Assembly (NCBI GenBank): GCA_003521145.1
Contig: DOTL01000065.1
Coordinates: forward strand, 1 to 18,826
Length of the DNA stretch: 18,826 nt
Direction: 5' to 3'
DNA from: Streptococcus sp.
GTDB lineage: Bacteria; Bacillota; Bacilli; Lactobacillales; Streptococcaceae
Positions 5,767 through 13,604 of this stretch are shown in pieces (the first letter of the stretch is position 1; each line of letters opens with the position of its first letter). The position numbers were made by a program, and so were the translations under genes. The notes under the pieces are model-generated. The model was not told the origin of the DNA, searched no databases, and saw only the letters and a list, made by a program, of their open reading frames with translations.

Positions 5767-5800
5767 CTACTACTACTACTAAAATAATACTAATAAAAAT
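5767..5800. other. Putative DnaA-trio / DNA unwinding element
   Basis: From 5767 five consecutive CTA triplets run to 5781 (3'-GAT repeats on the other strand). They continue into the pure A/T-rich, triplet-like tract AAATAATACTAATAAAAAT. This matches the DnaA-trio element first described in Bacillus subtilis, where DnaA forms a filament on one strand to open the duplex. The position, next to paired DnaA boxes and before dnaN, also fits. That melting starts here is inferred. Confidence 0.8.
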
Positions 5801-5811
5801 AAAGGAGCATC

Positions 5812-6948
5812 ATGATTCAATTTGCGATTAATAAAGCTTATTTCTTACAAGCACTTCATACGACTCGCCGTGCTATTTCTTCTAAAAATGCTATCCCAAT
5901 TCTATCGACGATTAAAATCGAAGTTACCAGTGATGGTATCTATTTGACAGGATCAAACGGGCAAATCTCAATTGAAAATAGTATCTCAGTTTCAGAAGAA
6001 AATGCAGGCCTATTAATTACGCAGCCAGGTAGTATCCTTTTGGAAGCAAACTTTTTCATTAATGTTGTCTCAAGCTTGCCTGATGTTACCCTTACTTTTG
6101 AAGAAATTGAACAATACCAAGTTTTACTAAAGAGTGGTAAATCAGAGATTACTTTAAAAGGGAAAGATGTTGAACAATATCCCCGTATTCAGGAAGTTGA
6201 TAGCTTGACACCATTACTCATGGACACAAAAGTGTTAAAATCTATCATTGCTGAAACTTCATTTGCAGCAAGTACACAAGAAAGTCGTCCAATTTTAACC
6301 GGAGTTCACTTTGTTCTTTCAAATAATAAAAATCTCAAAGCTGTAGCAACTGACTCTCACCGAATGAGCCAACGTCAACTTGTTCTGGAGCATTCTGCAG
6401 ATAACTTTGATGTCGTAATCCCAAGTCGCTCACTTAAAGAATTGTCGGCAGTCTTTAGCGATGATATTGAAAACTTAGAGGTTTTCTTTTCAGCAAATCA
6501 AATTCTATTCCGTAGTGAAACAATTTCTTTCTATACACGTTTACTTGAAGGAAATTATCCAGATACGAATCGTCTCTTGTCTGATTCATTTGAAACAGAA
6601 GTTGTTTTCGAGACTGCTAGCCTTCGTTCTGCTATGGAACGTTCATATTTGATTTCTAATGCTAGCCAAAGTGGTACTGTTAAACTCGAAATCATCAATG
6701 GCAGTGTCAGTGCCCATGTTAATTCACCAGAAGTCGGAAAGGTGAATGAGGACATTGATGTGCAAGATGTTTCAGGTAGTGATTTGGTCATTAGTTTCAA
6801 TCCAACCTACCTAATAGATGCTTTGAAAGCTCTTAAGAGTGAGACTGTACGTGTACGTTTCATTTCACCAGTGCGTCCATTTACTTTGACGCCAGCTGAT
6901 GACAGTGAGAATTTTATTCAATTGATTACACCTGTAAGAACAAACTAA
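5812..6948 (+). CDS. dnaN: DNA polymerase III beta subunit (sliding clamp)
   Basis: The beta clamp is a ring-shaped dimer that tethers polymerases, mismatch-repair and other proteins to DNA. The 378-aa length and three repeated clamp domains (about 1-125, 130-250, 255-378) are as expected. Recognisable segments are RAISSKNAIPILSTIKIE (19-36), the middle-domain block ETSFAASTQESRPILTGVHF with ATDSHRMS, and the C-terminal LITPVRTN, which corresponds to the partner-binding region. The start is ATG with AAAGGAG (5801-5807) 4 nt upstream. It follows dnaA across the origin and is probably cotranscribed with it. I could not assign a convincing separate promoter, because the AT-rich upstream DNA is dominated by the unwinding element. 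It ends in a terminator made of DnaA boxes. Confidence 0.98.
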   Translation: MIQFAINKAYFLQALHTTRRAISSKNAIPILSTIKIEVTSDGIYLTGSNGQISIENSISVSEENAGLLITQPGSILLEANFFINVVSSLPDVTLTFEEIEQYQVLLKSGKSEITLKGKDVEQYPRIQEVDSLTPLLMDTKVLKSIIAETSFAASTQESRPILTGVHFVLSNNKNLKAVATDSHRMSQRQLVLEHSADNFDVVIPSRSLKELSAVFSDDIENLEVFFSANQILFRSETISFYTRLLEGNYPDTNRLLSDSFETEVVFETASLRSAMERSYLISNASQSGTVKLEIINGSVSAHVNSPEVGKVNEDIDVQDVSGSDLVISFNPTYLIDALKALKSETVRVRFISPVRPFTLTPADDSENFIQLITPVRTN

Positions 6949-6953
6949 AATCG

Positions 6954-6983
6954 AAAAAGTTATCCACAGTGGATAACTTTTTT
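6954..6983. terminator. dnaN terminator whose stem is a pair of DnaA boxes
   Basis: Two perfect 14-nt arms (6954-6967 and 6969-6982) around a single central A form a hairpin with flanking A- and T-tracts, a typical bidirectional intrinsic terminator just after the dnaN stop. The arms contain a perfect DnaA box (TTATCCACA, 6960-6968, plus) and a one-mismatch box (TTATCCACT, 6968-6976, minus) facing each other. Confidence 0.85.
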
Positions 6984-6999
6984 ACTAGAAAGGGAGTTT

Positions 7000-7191
7000 A
7001 TGTACCAAATTGGAAGTTTAGTTGAAATGAAAAAACCACATGCTTGTACTATCAAAGCAACAGGAAAAAAAGCTAATGAATGGGAAGTAATCCGTCTTGG
7101 AGCTGACATTAAGATTCGTTGTACGAATTGTGATCATGTGGTTATGATGAGTCGTCATGATTTCGAAAAGAAACTTAAGAAGGTTTTATAA
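7000..7191 (+). CDS. DUF951 (YyzM-like) small protein
   Basis: This 63-aa basic protein belongs to the DUF951 family, found beside dnaN or ychF in many Firmicutes. It contains the family pattern: an N-terminal MKKPHACT, a central NEWEVIRLGADIKIRC, and a C-terminal CTNCDHVVMMSRHDFEKKLKK. Cys16, together with CTNCDH (Cys41 and Cys44, and His46), could bind a metal or form a small zinc ribbon; this is inference. The basic, beta-rich make-up suggests nucleic-acid binding, but no function is established. The start has an AAAGGGAG ribosome site. It follows the dnaN terminator by about 17 nt, so it depends on readthrough or on a promoter I cannot place. Confidence 0.88.
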   Translation: MYQIGSLVEMKKPHACTIKATGKKANEWEVIRLGADIKIRCTNCDHVVMMSRHDFEKKLKKVL

Positions 7192-7204
7192 CAGGTGTTG
7201 GAGA

Positions 7205-7271
7205 GACTATATAACGAGAGTTTTATGTTAAGAAAATTAGTTCACTAGCAATATAAAGACTCTCTATAGTC
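7205..7271. other. Structured segment in the DUF951-ychF gap
   Basis: The gap 7192-7400 holds no gene I can support. Within it GACTATA (7205-7211) pairs with TATAGTC (7265-7271), and immediately inside GAGAGT (7216-7221) pairs with ACTCTC (7259-7264). A 4-nt bulge lies on one side only, around a 37-nt AT-rich loop. No U-tract follows. It may be an RNA fold or a remnant of a terminator. Confidence 0.4.
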
Positions 7272-7357
7272 CCTAATCATCTTCTTTATAGCAATCTTTG
7301 CCTTGCTTTCCTTTTTATGATTCTCAAAGGGAAGTTGCCTATTTTTAACAATTTTTG

Positions 7358-7366
7358 TGTTATAAT
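7358..7366 (+). promoter_or_regulatory. Extended -10 promoter of ychF
   Basis: TGTTATAAT (7358-7366) is a perfect extended -10, 34 nt before the ychF ATG. The best -35 match, TTGCCT (7335-7340), is 20 bp away, too far to count on, so recognition would rest on the extended -10. Confidence 0.6.
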
Positions 7367-7400
7367 TAACTGGATTACTTTTTTATGGAGAAATAAATTA

Positions 7401-8516
7401 ATGGCTTTAACAGCAGGTATCGTTGGTTTGCCAAACGTTGGTAAATCAACTCTTTTCAATGCAATTACAAAAGCGGGTGCGGAAGCTGCTAACTATCCTT
7501 TCGCGACAATTGATCCAAACGTCGGTATGGTTGAGGTACCAGATGAGCGTTTGACGAAACTGACTGAACTTATTACCCCTAAAAAGACAGTTCCAACTAC
7601 ATTTGAGTTCACAGATATTGCGGGTATCGTAAAAGGAGCATCAAAGGGTGAAGGTCTTGGAAATAAGTTCTTGGCGAACATTCGTGAAGTAGATGCGATT
7701 GTCCATGTGGTTCGTGCTTTCGATGATGAAAACGTTATGCGTGAACAAGGGCGTGAGGATGCCTTTGTAGATCCGATGGCTGATATTGATACAATCAACC
7801 TAGAATTAATTTTGTCTGACCTTGAATCAATTAACAAACGTTATGCGCGTGTCGAAAAAATTGCGCGTACACAAAAAGATAAAGATTCTGTAGCAGAGTT
7901 TAATATTCTTCAAAAGATTAAACCCGTTCTAGAAGATGGTAAGTCTGCACGTACGATTGATTTTACTGAGGAAGAGCAAAAGATTGTTAAGGGACTCTTC
8001 CTCTTGACAACAAAACCAGTACTTTATGTGGCTAACGTTGATGAAGACCAAGTCGCAAATCCTGATGATATTGATTATGTCAAACAAATTCGTGAGTTTG
8101 CAGCGACTGAAAATGCAGAAGTAGTTGTTATCTCGGCACGTGTTGAGGAAGAAATTTCTGAATTGGATGATGAAGACAAGGAGATATTCTTGGAAGACCT
8201 TGGTTTGACAGAGTCAGGAGTTGATAAACTAACACGCGCAGCATATCACTTGCTTGGTCTTGGAACTTACTTCACTGCTGGTGAAAAAGAGGTCCGCGCT
8301 TGGACCTTTAAACGAGGCATCAAGGCTCCACAGGCAGCTGGAATCATCCACTCTGACTTCGAGAAAGGCTTTATCCGTGCTGTAACCATGTCTTACGATG
8401 ATCTCATTAAATATGGTTCTGAGAAAGCTGTTAAGGAAGCTGGTCGCCTTCGTGAAGAAGGAAAAGAATACGTTGTCCAAGATGGCGACATTATGGAATT
8501 CCGTTTCAACGTTTAG
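7401..8516 (+). CDS. ychF: Redox-regulated ATPase YchF (OLA1 family, Obg-related)
   Basis: YchF is a P-loop protein of the Obg subfamily that prefers ATP to GTP, binds ribosomes, and is linked to stress responses. The P-loop GLPNVGKST sits at residues 9-17. The switch region includes FATIDPNVG and the G3 motif DIAG. The usual NKxD base-specificity motif is replaced by NVDE, as in the family. The C-terminal TGS domain includes KEVRAWTFKRG, the PQAAGIIHSDFEKGFIRA block and the closing VVQDGDIMEFRFNV. The start at 7401 gives 371 aa, the usual streptococcal length, with GGAG 10 nt upstream. An extension 28 codons upstream would read through the promoter and is not supported. It is probably a single-gene unit between its own promoter and a terminator. 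Confidence 0.96.
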   Translation: MALTAGIVGLPNVGKSTLFNAITKAGAEAANYPFATIDPNVGMVEVPDERLTKLTELITPKKTVPTTFEFTDIAGIVKGASKGEGLGNKFLANIREVDAIVHVVRAFDDENVMREQGREDAFVDPMADIDTINLELILSDLESINKRYARVEKIARTQKDKDSVAEFNILQKIKPVLEDGKSARTIDFTEEEQKIVKGLFLLTTKPVLYVANVDEDQVANPDDIDYVKQIREFAATENAEVVVISARVEEEISELDDEDKEIFLEDLGLTESGVDKLTRAAYHLLGLGTYFTAGEKEVRAWTFKRGIKAPQAAGIIHSDFEKGFIRAVTMSYDDLIKYGSEKAVKEAGRLREEGKEYVVQDGDIMEFRFNV

Positions 8517-8537
8517 AAAATAAAAAGTAATGCACAA

Positions 8538-8564
8538 GGCTGAAAAGTATTTTTCAGTCCTTTT
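8538..8564 (+). terminator. Weak intrinsic terminator of ychF
   Basis: A 9-bp stem (8538-8546 with 8551-8559, one G-U pair) with a GTAT tetraloop is followed by CTTTT. The U-tract is short, so some readthrough into pth is likely. I see no clear pth promoter in the remaining 24 nt. Confidence 0.65.
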
Positions 8565-8588
8565 GCTGTTTATCAAAGAGGAGAAATA

Positions 8589-9158
8589 ATGACAAAAATA
8601 GTAGTTGGCTTGGGAAATCCTGGTTCAAAATACCATGAGACACGTCATAATGTTGGTTTTATGGCCATTGACTTAATGGCTAAGGAACTGGGATTAACCT
8701 TTTCTGAAGTAAAGACCTTTAAGGCTGAAGTGGCTTCGACCTTTTTAAATGGTGAGAAGGTTTATTTTGTGAAACCAACAACCTTTATGAATCTATCAGG
8801 TCTAGCTGTTAGGGCATTGCTAGCTTATTACAATATTCCTATGGAGGATTTTATCGTCATTTACGATGACTTAGATATGGAAGTTGGGAAATTGCGCTTC
8901 CGTCAAAAAGGTTCAGCAGGTGGGCATAATGGGATTAAATCTATCATTGCTGAAACAGGAACACAAGAGTTTGATCGTATAAAAATTGGTATTGGCCGTC
9001 CACAAAAAGGAATGACGGTCGTTAATCATGTTCTTGGAAAATTTAGCGAAGACGATTATGCCACAATTTTACTGACTTTAGACAAGGTAGAGACGGCCCT
9101 CAATCATTACCTTAAAACAAATGATTTCGAAGATACCATGAGGCGTTATAATGGCTAA
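8589..9158 (+). CDS. pth: Peptidyl-tRNA hydrolase
   Basis: Pth cleaves the ester bond of peptidyl-tRNAs released from stalled or aborted ribosomes, recycling tRNA. The 189-aa protein shows the family's active-site residues: Asn10 in GLGNPG, catalytic His20 in TRHNVGF, Asn68 in TTFMNLSG, Asp93 in YDDLD and Asn114 in GGHNGIKS. The start has GAGGAG 5-6 nt upstream. The 3' end overlaps the start of mfd by 8 nt, so the two are translationally linked, a pairing conserved in many Firmicutes. Expression probably comes in part from ychF readthrough. Confidence 0.97.
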   Translation: MTKIVVGLGNPGSKYHETRHNVGFMAIDLMAKELGLTFSEVKTFKAEVASTFLNGEKVYFVKPTTFMNLSGLAVRALLAYYNIPMEDFIVIYDDLDMEVGKLRFRQKGSAGGHNGIKSIIAETGTQEFDRIKIGIGRPQKGMTVVNHVLGKFSEDDYATILLTLDKVETALNHYLKTNDFEDTMRRYNG

Positions 9159-12100
9159 TACCCTATTAGATCTTTTTGAGAAGAATCATCAATTGCTTGA
9201 GTGGCGTGATAAAGTAACCTTATTGAGTAGGCAGTTAGTCATGGGATTTTCTGGTTCCAGCAAGGCAGTTGTCATGGCATCGGCCTTTTCTGAGCAGGTT
9301 CCTAAGATTTTAATCATTACTTCAACACAATATGAAGCTGAGCAACTAACAGGAGATTTGTCAGCTATCTTAGGCGAGGATAAGGTTTATTCTTTCTTTG
9401 CAGATGATGTAGTAGCTGCAGAGTTTATCTTCGCTTCTCCAGAAAAGACCCATTCTCGTCTCGAAATTCTTAATTTTTTAATGGATAAAGAGGCCAGTGG
9501 GGTTTTGGTAACGAGTTTAGTTGGTACTAAGTTACATTTGCCTAATCCCGAGGTTTATAAAGACTCTCGCATTGACTTAACACTAGGGGAGGAACATGAT
9601 TTAGAGGCTCTCAGTAAGCATCTGACTCATATTGGATACCAAAGGGTAGAACAGGTTCTCTCACCTGGTGAGTTTAGTCGTAGGGGCGATATTTTAGATA
9701 TTTATGAACTGACTGCAGAGCTTCCCTACCGTTTAGAATTTTTTGGAGACGAGATTGATGGTATTCGTCAGTTTGATAGCAATAGTCAGAAATCTTTAGA
9801 CAATTTAGAGCATGTTATCGTATCACCGGCAGATGATATTATCTTAACAAGAGAAGATTATCAACGTGCTGAAAAGGCCCTAGAAAGTGCGGTCTCAAAG
9901 GTAGAAGGTCCTCATAAGGCTTACCTTGAGGAGGTTCTGACGGTTACGATTGATGGTTACCGTCATAAAGATTTACGTAAGTTTTTGTCTCTCTTTTATG
10001 ATAAAGCTTATACCTTATTTGACTACCTTCCAAAGGGAACTCCTGTCTTCATTGATGATTTTCAAAAGATAGTGGACCACCATGGACGTCTTGAGTTGGA
10101 GGTAGCTAATCTTTTAACTGAGGATCTTCACCAGGGCAAGTCTTTGAGTCATCTAAACTACTTAGTGGATTCATTTAAGACTTTACGTAACTATCAGCCA
10201 TCTAGTTTCTTTTCGAATTTTCATAAGGGATTGGGAAATCTTAAATTTGATAAGTTGTATCAATTCACTCAATACCCTATGCAGGAGTTCTTTAACCAGT
10301 TTCCACTTCTAGTTGATGAAATACATCGCTATACCAAGAATAAGGCAACAGTTATTTTACAAGTGGGGTCTGAGAAGCAGCTCAAATCTGTGAAGGAAAC
10401 CTTGGAAAAATATGATTTAGATTTACCCCTTAGTAGCTTTGGGGATTTGATACCTCATAAGCCTCAGTTAGTCTTAGAAACCTTATCCAATGGTTTTTAC
10501 TTTGCGGATGAAAAGCTTGTTCTTGTCACTGAACGTGAGATTTTTCATAAAAAAGTAAAACGTCGTGCGCGTGCCAGTCACGTTTCCAATGCTGACCGTC
10601 TCAAAGATTACAATGAACTTGAAAAAGGTGATTATGTTGTACACCAGACTCATGGTATCGGACAATTTAAAGGTATCGAGACTATTGAGATTAAAGGGGT
10701 GCATCGTGACTACTTGACCATCCAATATCAGGATGCTGCAACAATTTCTCTACCTGTTGAGCAGATTGAGAGTCTCTCTAAGTATGTGTCGGCGGACGGA
10801 AAAGAGCCTAAAATTAATAAACTCAATGATGGGCGTTTTCAAAAAACTAAACAAAAAGTAAGCAAGCAAGTAGAGGATATTGCCGATGATCTCTTAAACC
10901 TTTACGCTGAACGTAGTCAACTTAAAGGTTTTGCATTTTCACCAGATGATGATAATCAAAGGGATTTCGAAGATGATTTTGTCTATGCTGAGACAGAGGA
11001 TCAATTGCGTTCTATCAAGGAAATTAAGGCAGACATGGAGTCAGACAAACCCATGGATCGTCTCTTGGTGGGTGATGTTGGTTTTGGTAAGACAGAGGTA
11101 GCTATGCGTGCTGCCTTCAAGGCGGTCAATGATGGAAAGCAAGTTGCTATCCTAGTTCCTACAACAGTTCTTTCCCATCAGCACTATTTGAATTTTAAGG
11201 AACGTTTTGAAAATCATGCTGTTGAGGTAGAAGAACTCAGTCGTTTTAGAAGTAAAAAAGAGCAAAATGAGACTATTGAAGATCTAGCTAAAGGGCGTAT
11301 TGATATTATTATTGGTACCCACCGCCTGCTGTCCAAAGATGTTAAGTTTTCTGATTTAGGCTTGCTAGTAATTGATGAAGAACAACGTTTTGGCGTGAAG
11401 CATAAAGAGAAACTTAAGGAGTTGAAAGCTAAGGTTGATGTCCTTACTCTAACTGCGACACCGATTCCCCGTACGCTTCATATGTCTATGTTAGGTATTC
11501 GTGATTTGTCGATTATTGAGACAGCACCTACCAACCGTTATCCAGTTCAAACTTATGTTATGGAAACCAATCCTGGTCTTATTCGAGAAGCGATATTAAG
11601 AGAGATGGACCGAGGCGGCCAGATTTTTTATGTTTATAATCGTGTTGAAACCATTGATCAAAAAGTTTCTGAACTACATGAGCTGGTCCCTGAAGCACGT
11701 ATCGGATTTGTTCATGGTCAGATGAGCGAGGTTATGTTGGAGAATACCCTCTTGGATTTCTTGAATGGTGATTACGATGTTTTGGTAGCAACGACTATTA
11801 TCGAGACAGGGATTGATATTTCTAATGTTAATACACTCTTCATTGAGAATGCAGATCACATGGGCTTATCTACGCTTTATCAGTTGAGAGGTCGTGTGGG
11901 GCGTAGTAATCGAATTGCTTACGCCTATCTCATGTATTGTCCTGACAAAGTGTTAACGGAAGTCTCTGAGAAGCGATTGGATGCTATTAAGGGCTTTACA
12001 GAGCTGGGATCAGGTTTCAAAATTGCCATGCGTGATTTATCAATTCGTGGTGCAGGGAACATTCTTGGTGCTTCTCAAAGTGGTTTCATCGACTCAGTCG

Positions 12101-12657
12101 GTTTTGAAATGTACTCGCAACTCTTGGAAGAGGCTATCAATAAACGTCAAGGTAAAACTCAAGTTCGACGTAAAGGAAATGCAGAGTTCAATCTTCAGAT
12201 TGATGCTTACCTCCCTTCTGACTATATTTCTGACGAGCGTCAAAAAATTGAAATTTATAAGCGTATTCGAGAAATTGAGAATCAGAAAGACTATCAAGAC
12301 CTTCAAGATGAGCTTATTGATCGCTTTGGAGAATATCCAGACCAAGTCGCCTATCTCATTGAGATTGGTTTGGTTAAGGCATATCTAGATGCTGCCTTTG
12401 CAGAATTAGTTGATCGCAAGAATGATAGTCTTATTGTTCGTTTCGAAAAAGCCTCTCTCAAATTCTTCTTGACTCAAGACTATTTCGAAGCCATATCTAA
12501 AACGCATTTAAAAGCAAAAATCAGTGATAACCAGAGGAAAGTAGAGATTACTTTTGATGTTCGTAACAAGAAAGACTATGAAATTCTTGAAGAATTAAAG
12601 ATTTTTGGTCAGACATTTATGGAAATTAAAAAACGTAAAGAAAAAAAAGAAACTTAA
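9151..12657 (+). CDS. mfd: Transcription-repair coupling factor Mfd
   Basis: Mfd is an ATP-driven DNA translocase that pushes or removes RNA polymerase stalled at lesions and recruits UvrA for strand-specific repair. The 1168-aa protein shows the whole architecture: an N-terminal UvrB-like module (about 1-330), the RNA-polymerase-interacting domain (about 480-560, starting ELEKGDYVVHQTHGIGQFKG), and the RecG-like helicase core with Walker A GDVGFGKT (641-648), DEEQ box (742-745), the TATPIPRTLHMS motif and the RGRVGRS motif. A C-terminal regulatory domain 7 (about 1010-1150) follows. Length is normal for the family. No Shine-Dalgarno is needed beyond coupling: its ATG lies inside pth. A strong terminator follows at 12724. 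An AT-rich, Lys-rich tail closes the protein. Confidence 0.97.
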   Translation: MANTLLDLFEKNHQLLEWRDKVTLLSRQLVMGFSGSSKAVVMASAFSEQVPKILIITSTQYEAEQLTGDLSAILGEDKVYSFFADDVVAAEFIFASPEKTHSRLEILNFLMDKEASGVLVTSLVGTKLHLPNPEVYKDSRIDLTLGEEHDLEALSKHLTHIGYQRVEQVLSPGEFSRRGDILDIYELTAELPYRLEFFGDEIDGIRQFDSNSQKSLDNLEHVIVSPADDIILTREDYQRAEKALESAVSKVEGPHKAYLEEVLTVTIDGYRHKDLRKFLSLFYDKAYTLFDYLPKGTPVFIDDFQKIVDHHGRLELEVANLLTEDLHQGKSLSHLNYLVDSFKTLRNYQPSSFFSNFHKGLGNLKFDKLYQFTQYPMQEFFNQFPLLVDEIHRYTKNKATVILQVGSEKQLKSVKETLEKYDLDLPLSSFGDLIPHKPQLVLETLSNGFYFADEKLVLVTEREIFHKKVKRRARASHVSNADRLKDYNELEKGDYVVHQTHGIGQFKGIETIEIKGVHRDYLTIQYQDAATISLPVEQIESLSKYVSADGKEPKINKLNDGRFQKTKQKVSKQVEDIADDLLNLYAERSQLKGFAFSPDDDNQRDFEDDFVYAETEDQLRSIKEIKADMESDKPMDRLLVGDVGFGKTEVAMRAAFKAVNDGKQVAILVPTTVLSHQHYLNFKERFENHAVEVEELSRFRSKKEQNETIEDLAKGRIDIIIGTHRLLSKDVKFSDLGLLVIDEEQRFGVKHKEKLKELKAKVDVLTLTATPIPRTLHMSMLGIRDLSIIETAPTNRYPVQTYVMETNPGLIREAILREMDRGGQIFYVYNRVETIDQKVSELHELVPEARIGFVHGQMSEVMLENTLLDFLNGDYDVLVATTIIETGIDISNVNTLFIENADHMGLSTLYQLRGRVGRSNRIAYAYLMYCPDKVLTEVSEKRLDAIKGFTELGSGFKIAMRDLSIRGAGNILGASQSGFIDSVGFEMYSQLLEEAINKRQGKTQVRRKGNAEFNLQIDAYLPSDYISDERQKIEIYKRIREIENQKDYQDLQDELIDRFGEYPDQVAYLIEIGLVKAYLDAAFAELVDRKNDSLIVRFEKASLKFFLTQDYFEAISKTHLKAKISDNQRKVEITFDVRNKKDYEILEELKIFGQTFMEIKKRKEKKET

Positions 12658-12723
12658 GGAAAGTTTAAGTAAGTCTCTATATACTATAAAACATCCTAAA
12701 ACTTTTCTTTTTCATAAATCTCC

Positions 12724-12758
12724 TGAGAGGGTCGACTAGTGTCGATCCTCTTATTTTT
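12724..12758 (+). terminator. Intrinsic terminator of pth-mfd
   Basis: A 13-bp stem (12724-12736 with 12741-12753, two G-U pairs; core TCGAC/GTCGA) closed by a TAGT loop is followed by TTTTTGT. It lies 67 nt after the mfd stop and separates mfd from the next cluster. Confidence 0.85.
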
Positions 12759-12798
12759 GTATTTGAAAAGGCTTTAGTCACCCATTTTCTCAAAAAAA

Positions 12799-12807
12799 TG
12801 CTATCAT
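12799..12807 (+). promoter_or_regulatory. Extended -10 promoter for the rqcP-divIC cluster
   Basis: TGCTATCAT (12799-12807) is an extended -10 with one mismatch in the hexamer, 35 nt before the TTG start of the S4 protein. No convincing -35 lies at 16-18 bp. It follows the mfd terminator, so it is the likely promoter for the overlapping genes from 12843 to 16158. Confidence 0.5.
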
Positions 12808-12842
12808 AGAAGAGATATCCTAACGAAAAGGAAACAGTAACA

Positions 12843-13118
12843 TTGAGATTAGACAAATATTTAAAAGTATCACGAATTATCAAACGCCGTCCAGTTGCTA
12901 AAGAAGTAGCTGATAAAGGACGTATAAAAGTAAATGGAGTACTTGCTAAGTCATCTACAGATTTGAAAAATGGTGACCAAGTGGAAGTTCGTTTTGGAAA
13001 TAAACTTTTAACTGTCCGTGTTTTAGAAATGAAAGACAGTACTAAAAAAGAAGATGCGGCAAAAATGTACGAGATTATAAGTGAAACAAGGATTGAAGCA
13101 GATGAGCAAGAAGCCTAA
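12843..13118 (+). CDS. rqcP: S4-domain RNA-binding protein RqcP (YabO/Hsp15-like)
   Basis: This 91-aa basic protein is almost wholly an S4 domain: MRLDKYLKVSRIIKRRPVAKE at residues 1-21, GRIKVNGVLAKSS at 26-38 and a GDQVEVRFG strand at 44-52. In B. subtilis the orthologue at this locus (YabO, renamed RqcP) binds split 50S subunits carrying stalled nascent chains and, with RqcH, promotes alanine tailing in ribosome quality control. The same role here is inferred from family and locus. The start is TTG at 12843, after AAAAGGAAA about 10 nt upstream, and matches the family's N-terminus. The 3' end overlaps divIC by 17 nt, suggesting translational coupling. It lies between mfd and divIC, as in other streptococci. 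Confidence 0.9.
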   Translation: MRLDKYLKVSRIIKRRPVAKEVADKGRIKVNGVLAKSSTDLKNGDQVEVRFGNKLLTVRVLEMKDSTKKEDAAKMYEIISETRIEADEQEA

Positions 13119-13473
13119 TATTGTACAGCTTACGAACGATTACATTGATAATGCCAATCAAGAGCAACGATTAGAGCGTGCCGAACACGAACAAAGGAAT
13201 CGCTTTATGGGGTGGATTCTCTTTGTGGTTGTTTTACTCTTTATCTTGCCAACCTATAATCTGGTTGAGACCTATATGAACATCAAACAGCAAGAGAAGG
13301 AAGTCTTGTCGCTTCAGAAAGACTATGATAAATTATCAGATCAGACAAAGGAACGAAAGGATTTGGCTAAGAAACTTAAGGATGATTCTTTCGCTGAGAA
13401 ATATGCGCGTGCTAAGTACTATTATTCACGTGAAGGAGAGTCAATCTATCCTGTACCAAGCTTATTACCCTAA
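13102..13473 (+). CDS. divIC: Cell-division protein DivIC (FtsB-like)
   Basis: DivIC is a small bitopic protein that forms a complex with FtsL and DivIB/FtsQ at the septum and helps to activate septal peptidoglycan synthesis. The 123-aa protein has a charged cytoplasmic N-terminus (1-34), one membrane segment (about 36-53), an extracellular coiled coil (about 55-97) and the conserved C-terminal block FAEKYARAKYYYSREGESIYPVP, typical of DivIC/FtsB. I chose the ATG at 13102, inside rqcP, with AAGGA 9 nt upstream. A GTG seven codons earlier has no better site. The stop codon TAA shares its last base with the ATG of the next small gene. Confidence 0.93.
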   Translation: MSKKPNIVQLTNDYIDNANQEQRLERAEHEQRNRFMGWILFVVVLLFILPTYNLVETYMNIKQQEKEVLSLQKDYDKLSDQTKERKDLAKKLKDDSFAEKYARAKYYYSREGESIYPVPSLLP

Positions 13474-13604
13474 TGAAAGATTTACTAAAAACTGTAGAAA
13501 CTTTTTTAACCTATTCAGAAGCCAAGTTAGAGGAACTATCAGAAAAAAATCAGCAACTTAAAACGGAATTACCGAGGAAAGAGGAGGTGAAGAAGCAAGC
13601 ATGA
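13473..13604 (+). CDS. Small conserved-position protein (43 aa), unknown function
   Basis: This frame encodes MKDLLKTVETFLTYSEAK followed by a Glu/Lys/Leu-rich stretch (ELSEKNQQLKTELPRKEEVK) and ends in QA. It starts at ATG overlapping the divIC stop (TAATG) and ends in TGA overlapping the next start (ATGA), so it is locked into a translationally coupled chain. Its 3' part also carries the GAGGAGGTG ribosome site used by the hydrolase gene. There is no signal peptide or membrane segment; the residues suggest one amphipathic helix, possibly a coiled coil. From memory, pneumococcal genomes have a similarly small hypothetical gene in the same slot. It is not a known family to me. Real but uncharacterised is the best reading. 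Confidence 0.75.
   Translation: MKDLLKTVETFLTYSEAKLEELSEKNQQLKTELPRKEEVKKQA

Noticed and set aside
7317..7400. 28-codon N-terminal extension of YchF
   Set aside because: It includes the promoter, has no family similarity, and the MALTAGIVGLPN start is the conserved one.
11981..12388. Second-frame open frame of 135 codons inside mfd
   Set aside because: It is fully covered by the well-conserved Mfd coding frame and lacks a ribosome site; likely a shadow.
13432..13447. parS-like site in divIC (core TTCACGTGAA)
   Set aside because: Only 12 of 16 positions match TGTTTCACGTGAAACA, and the bases encode a conserved DivIC segment (YYSREG). A real ParB site would need ChIP data.
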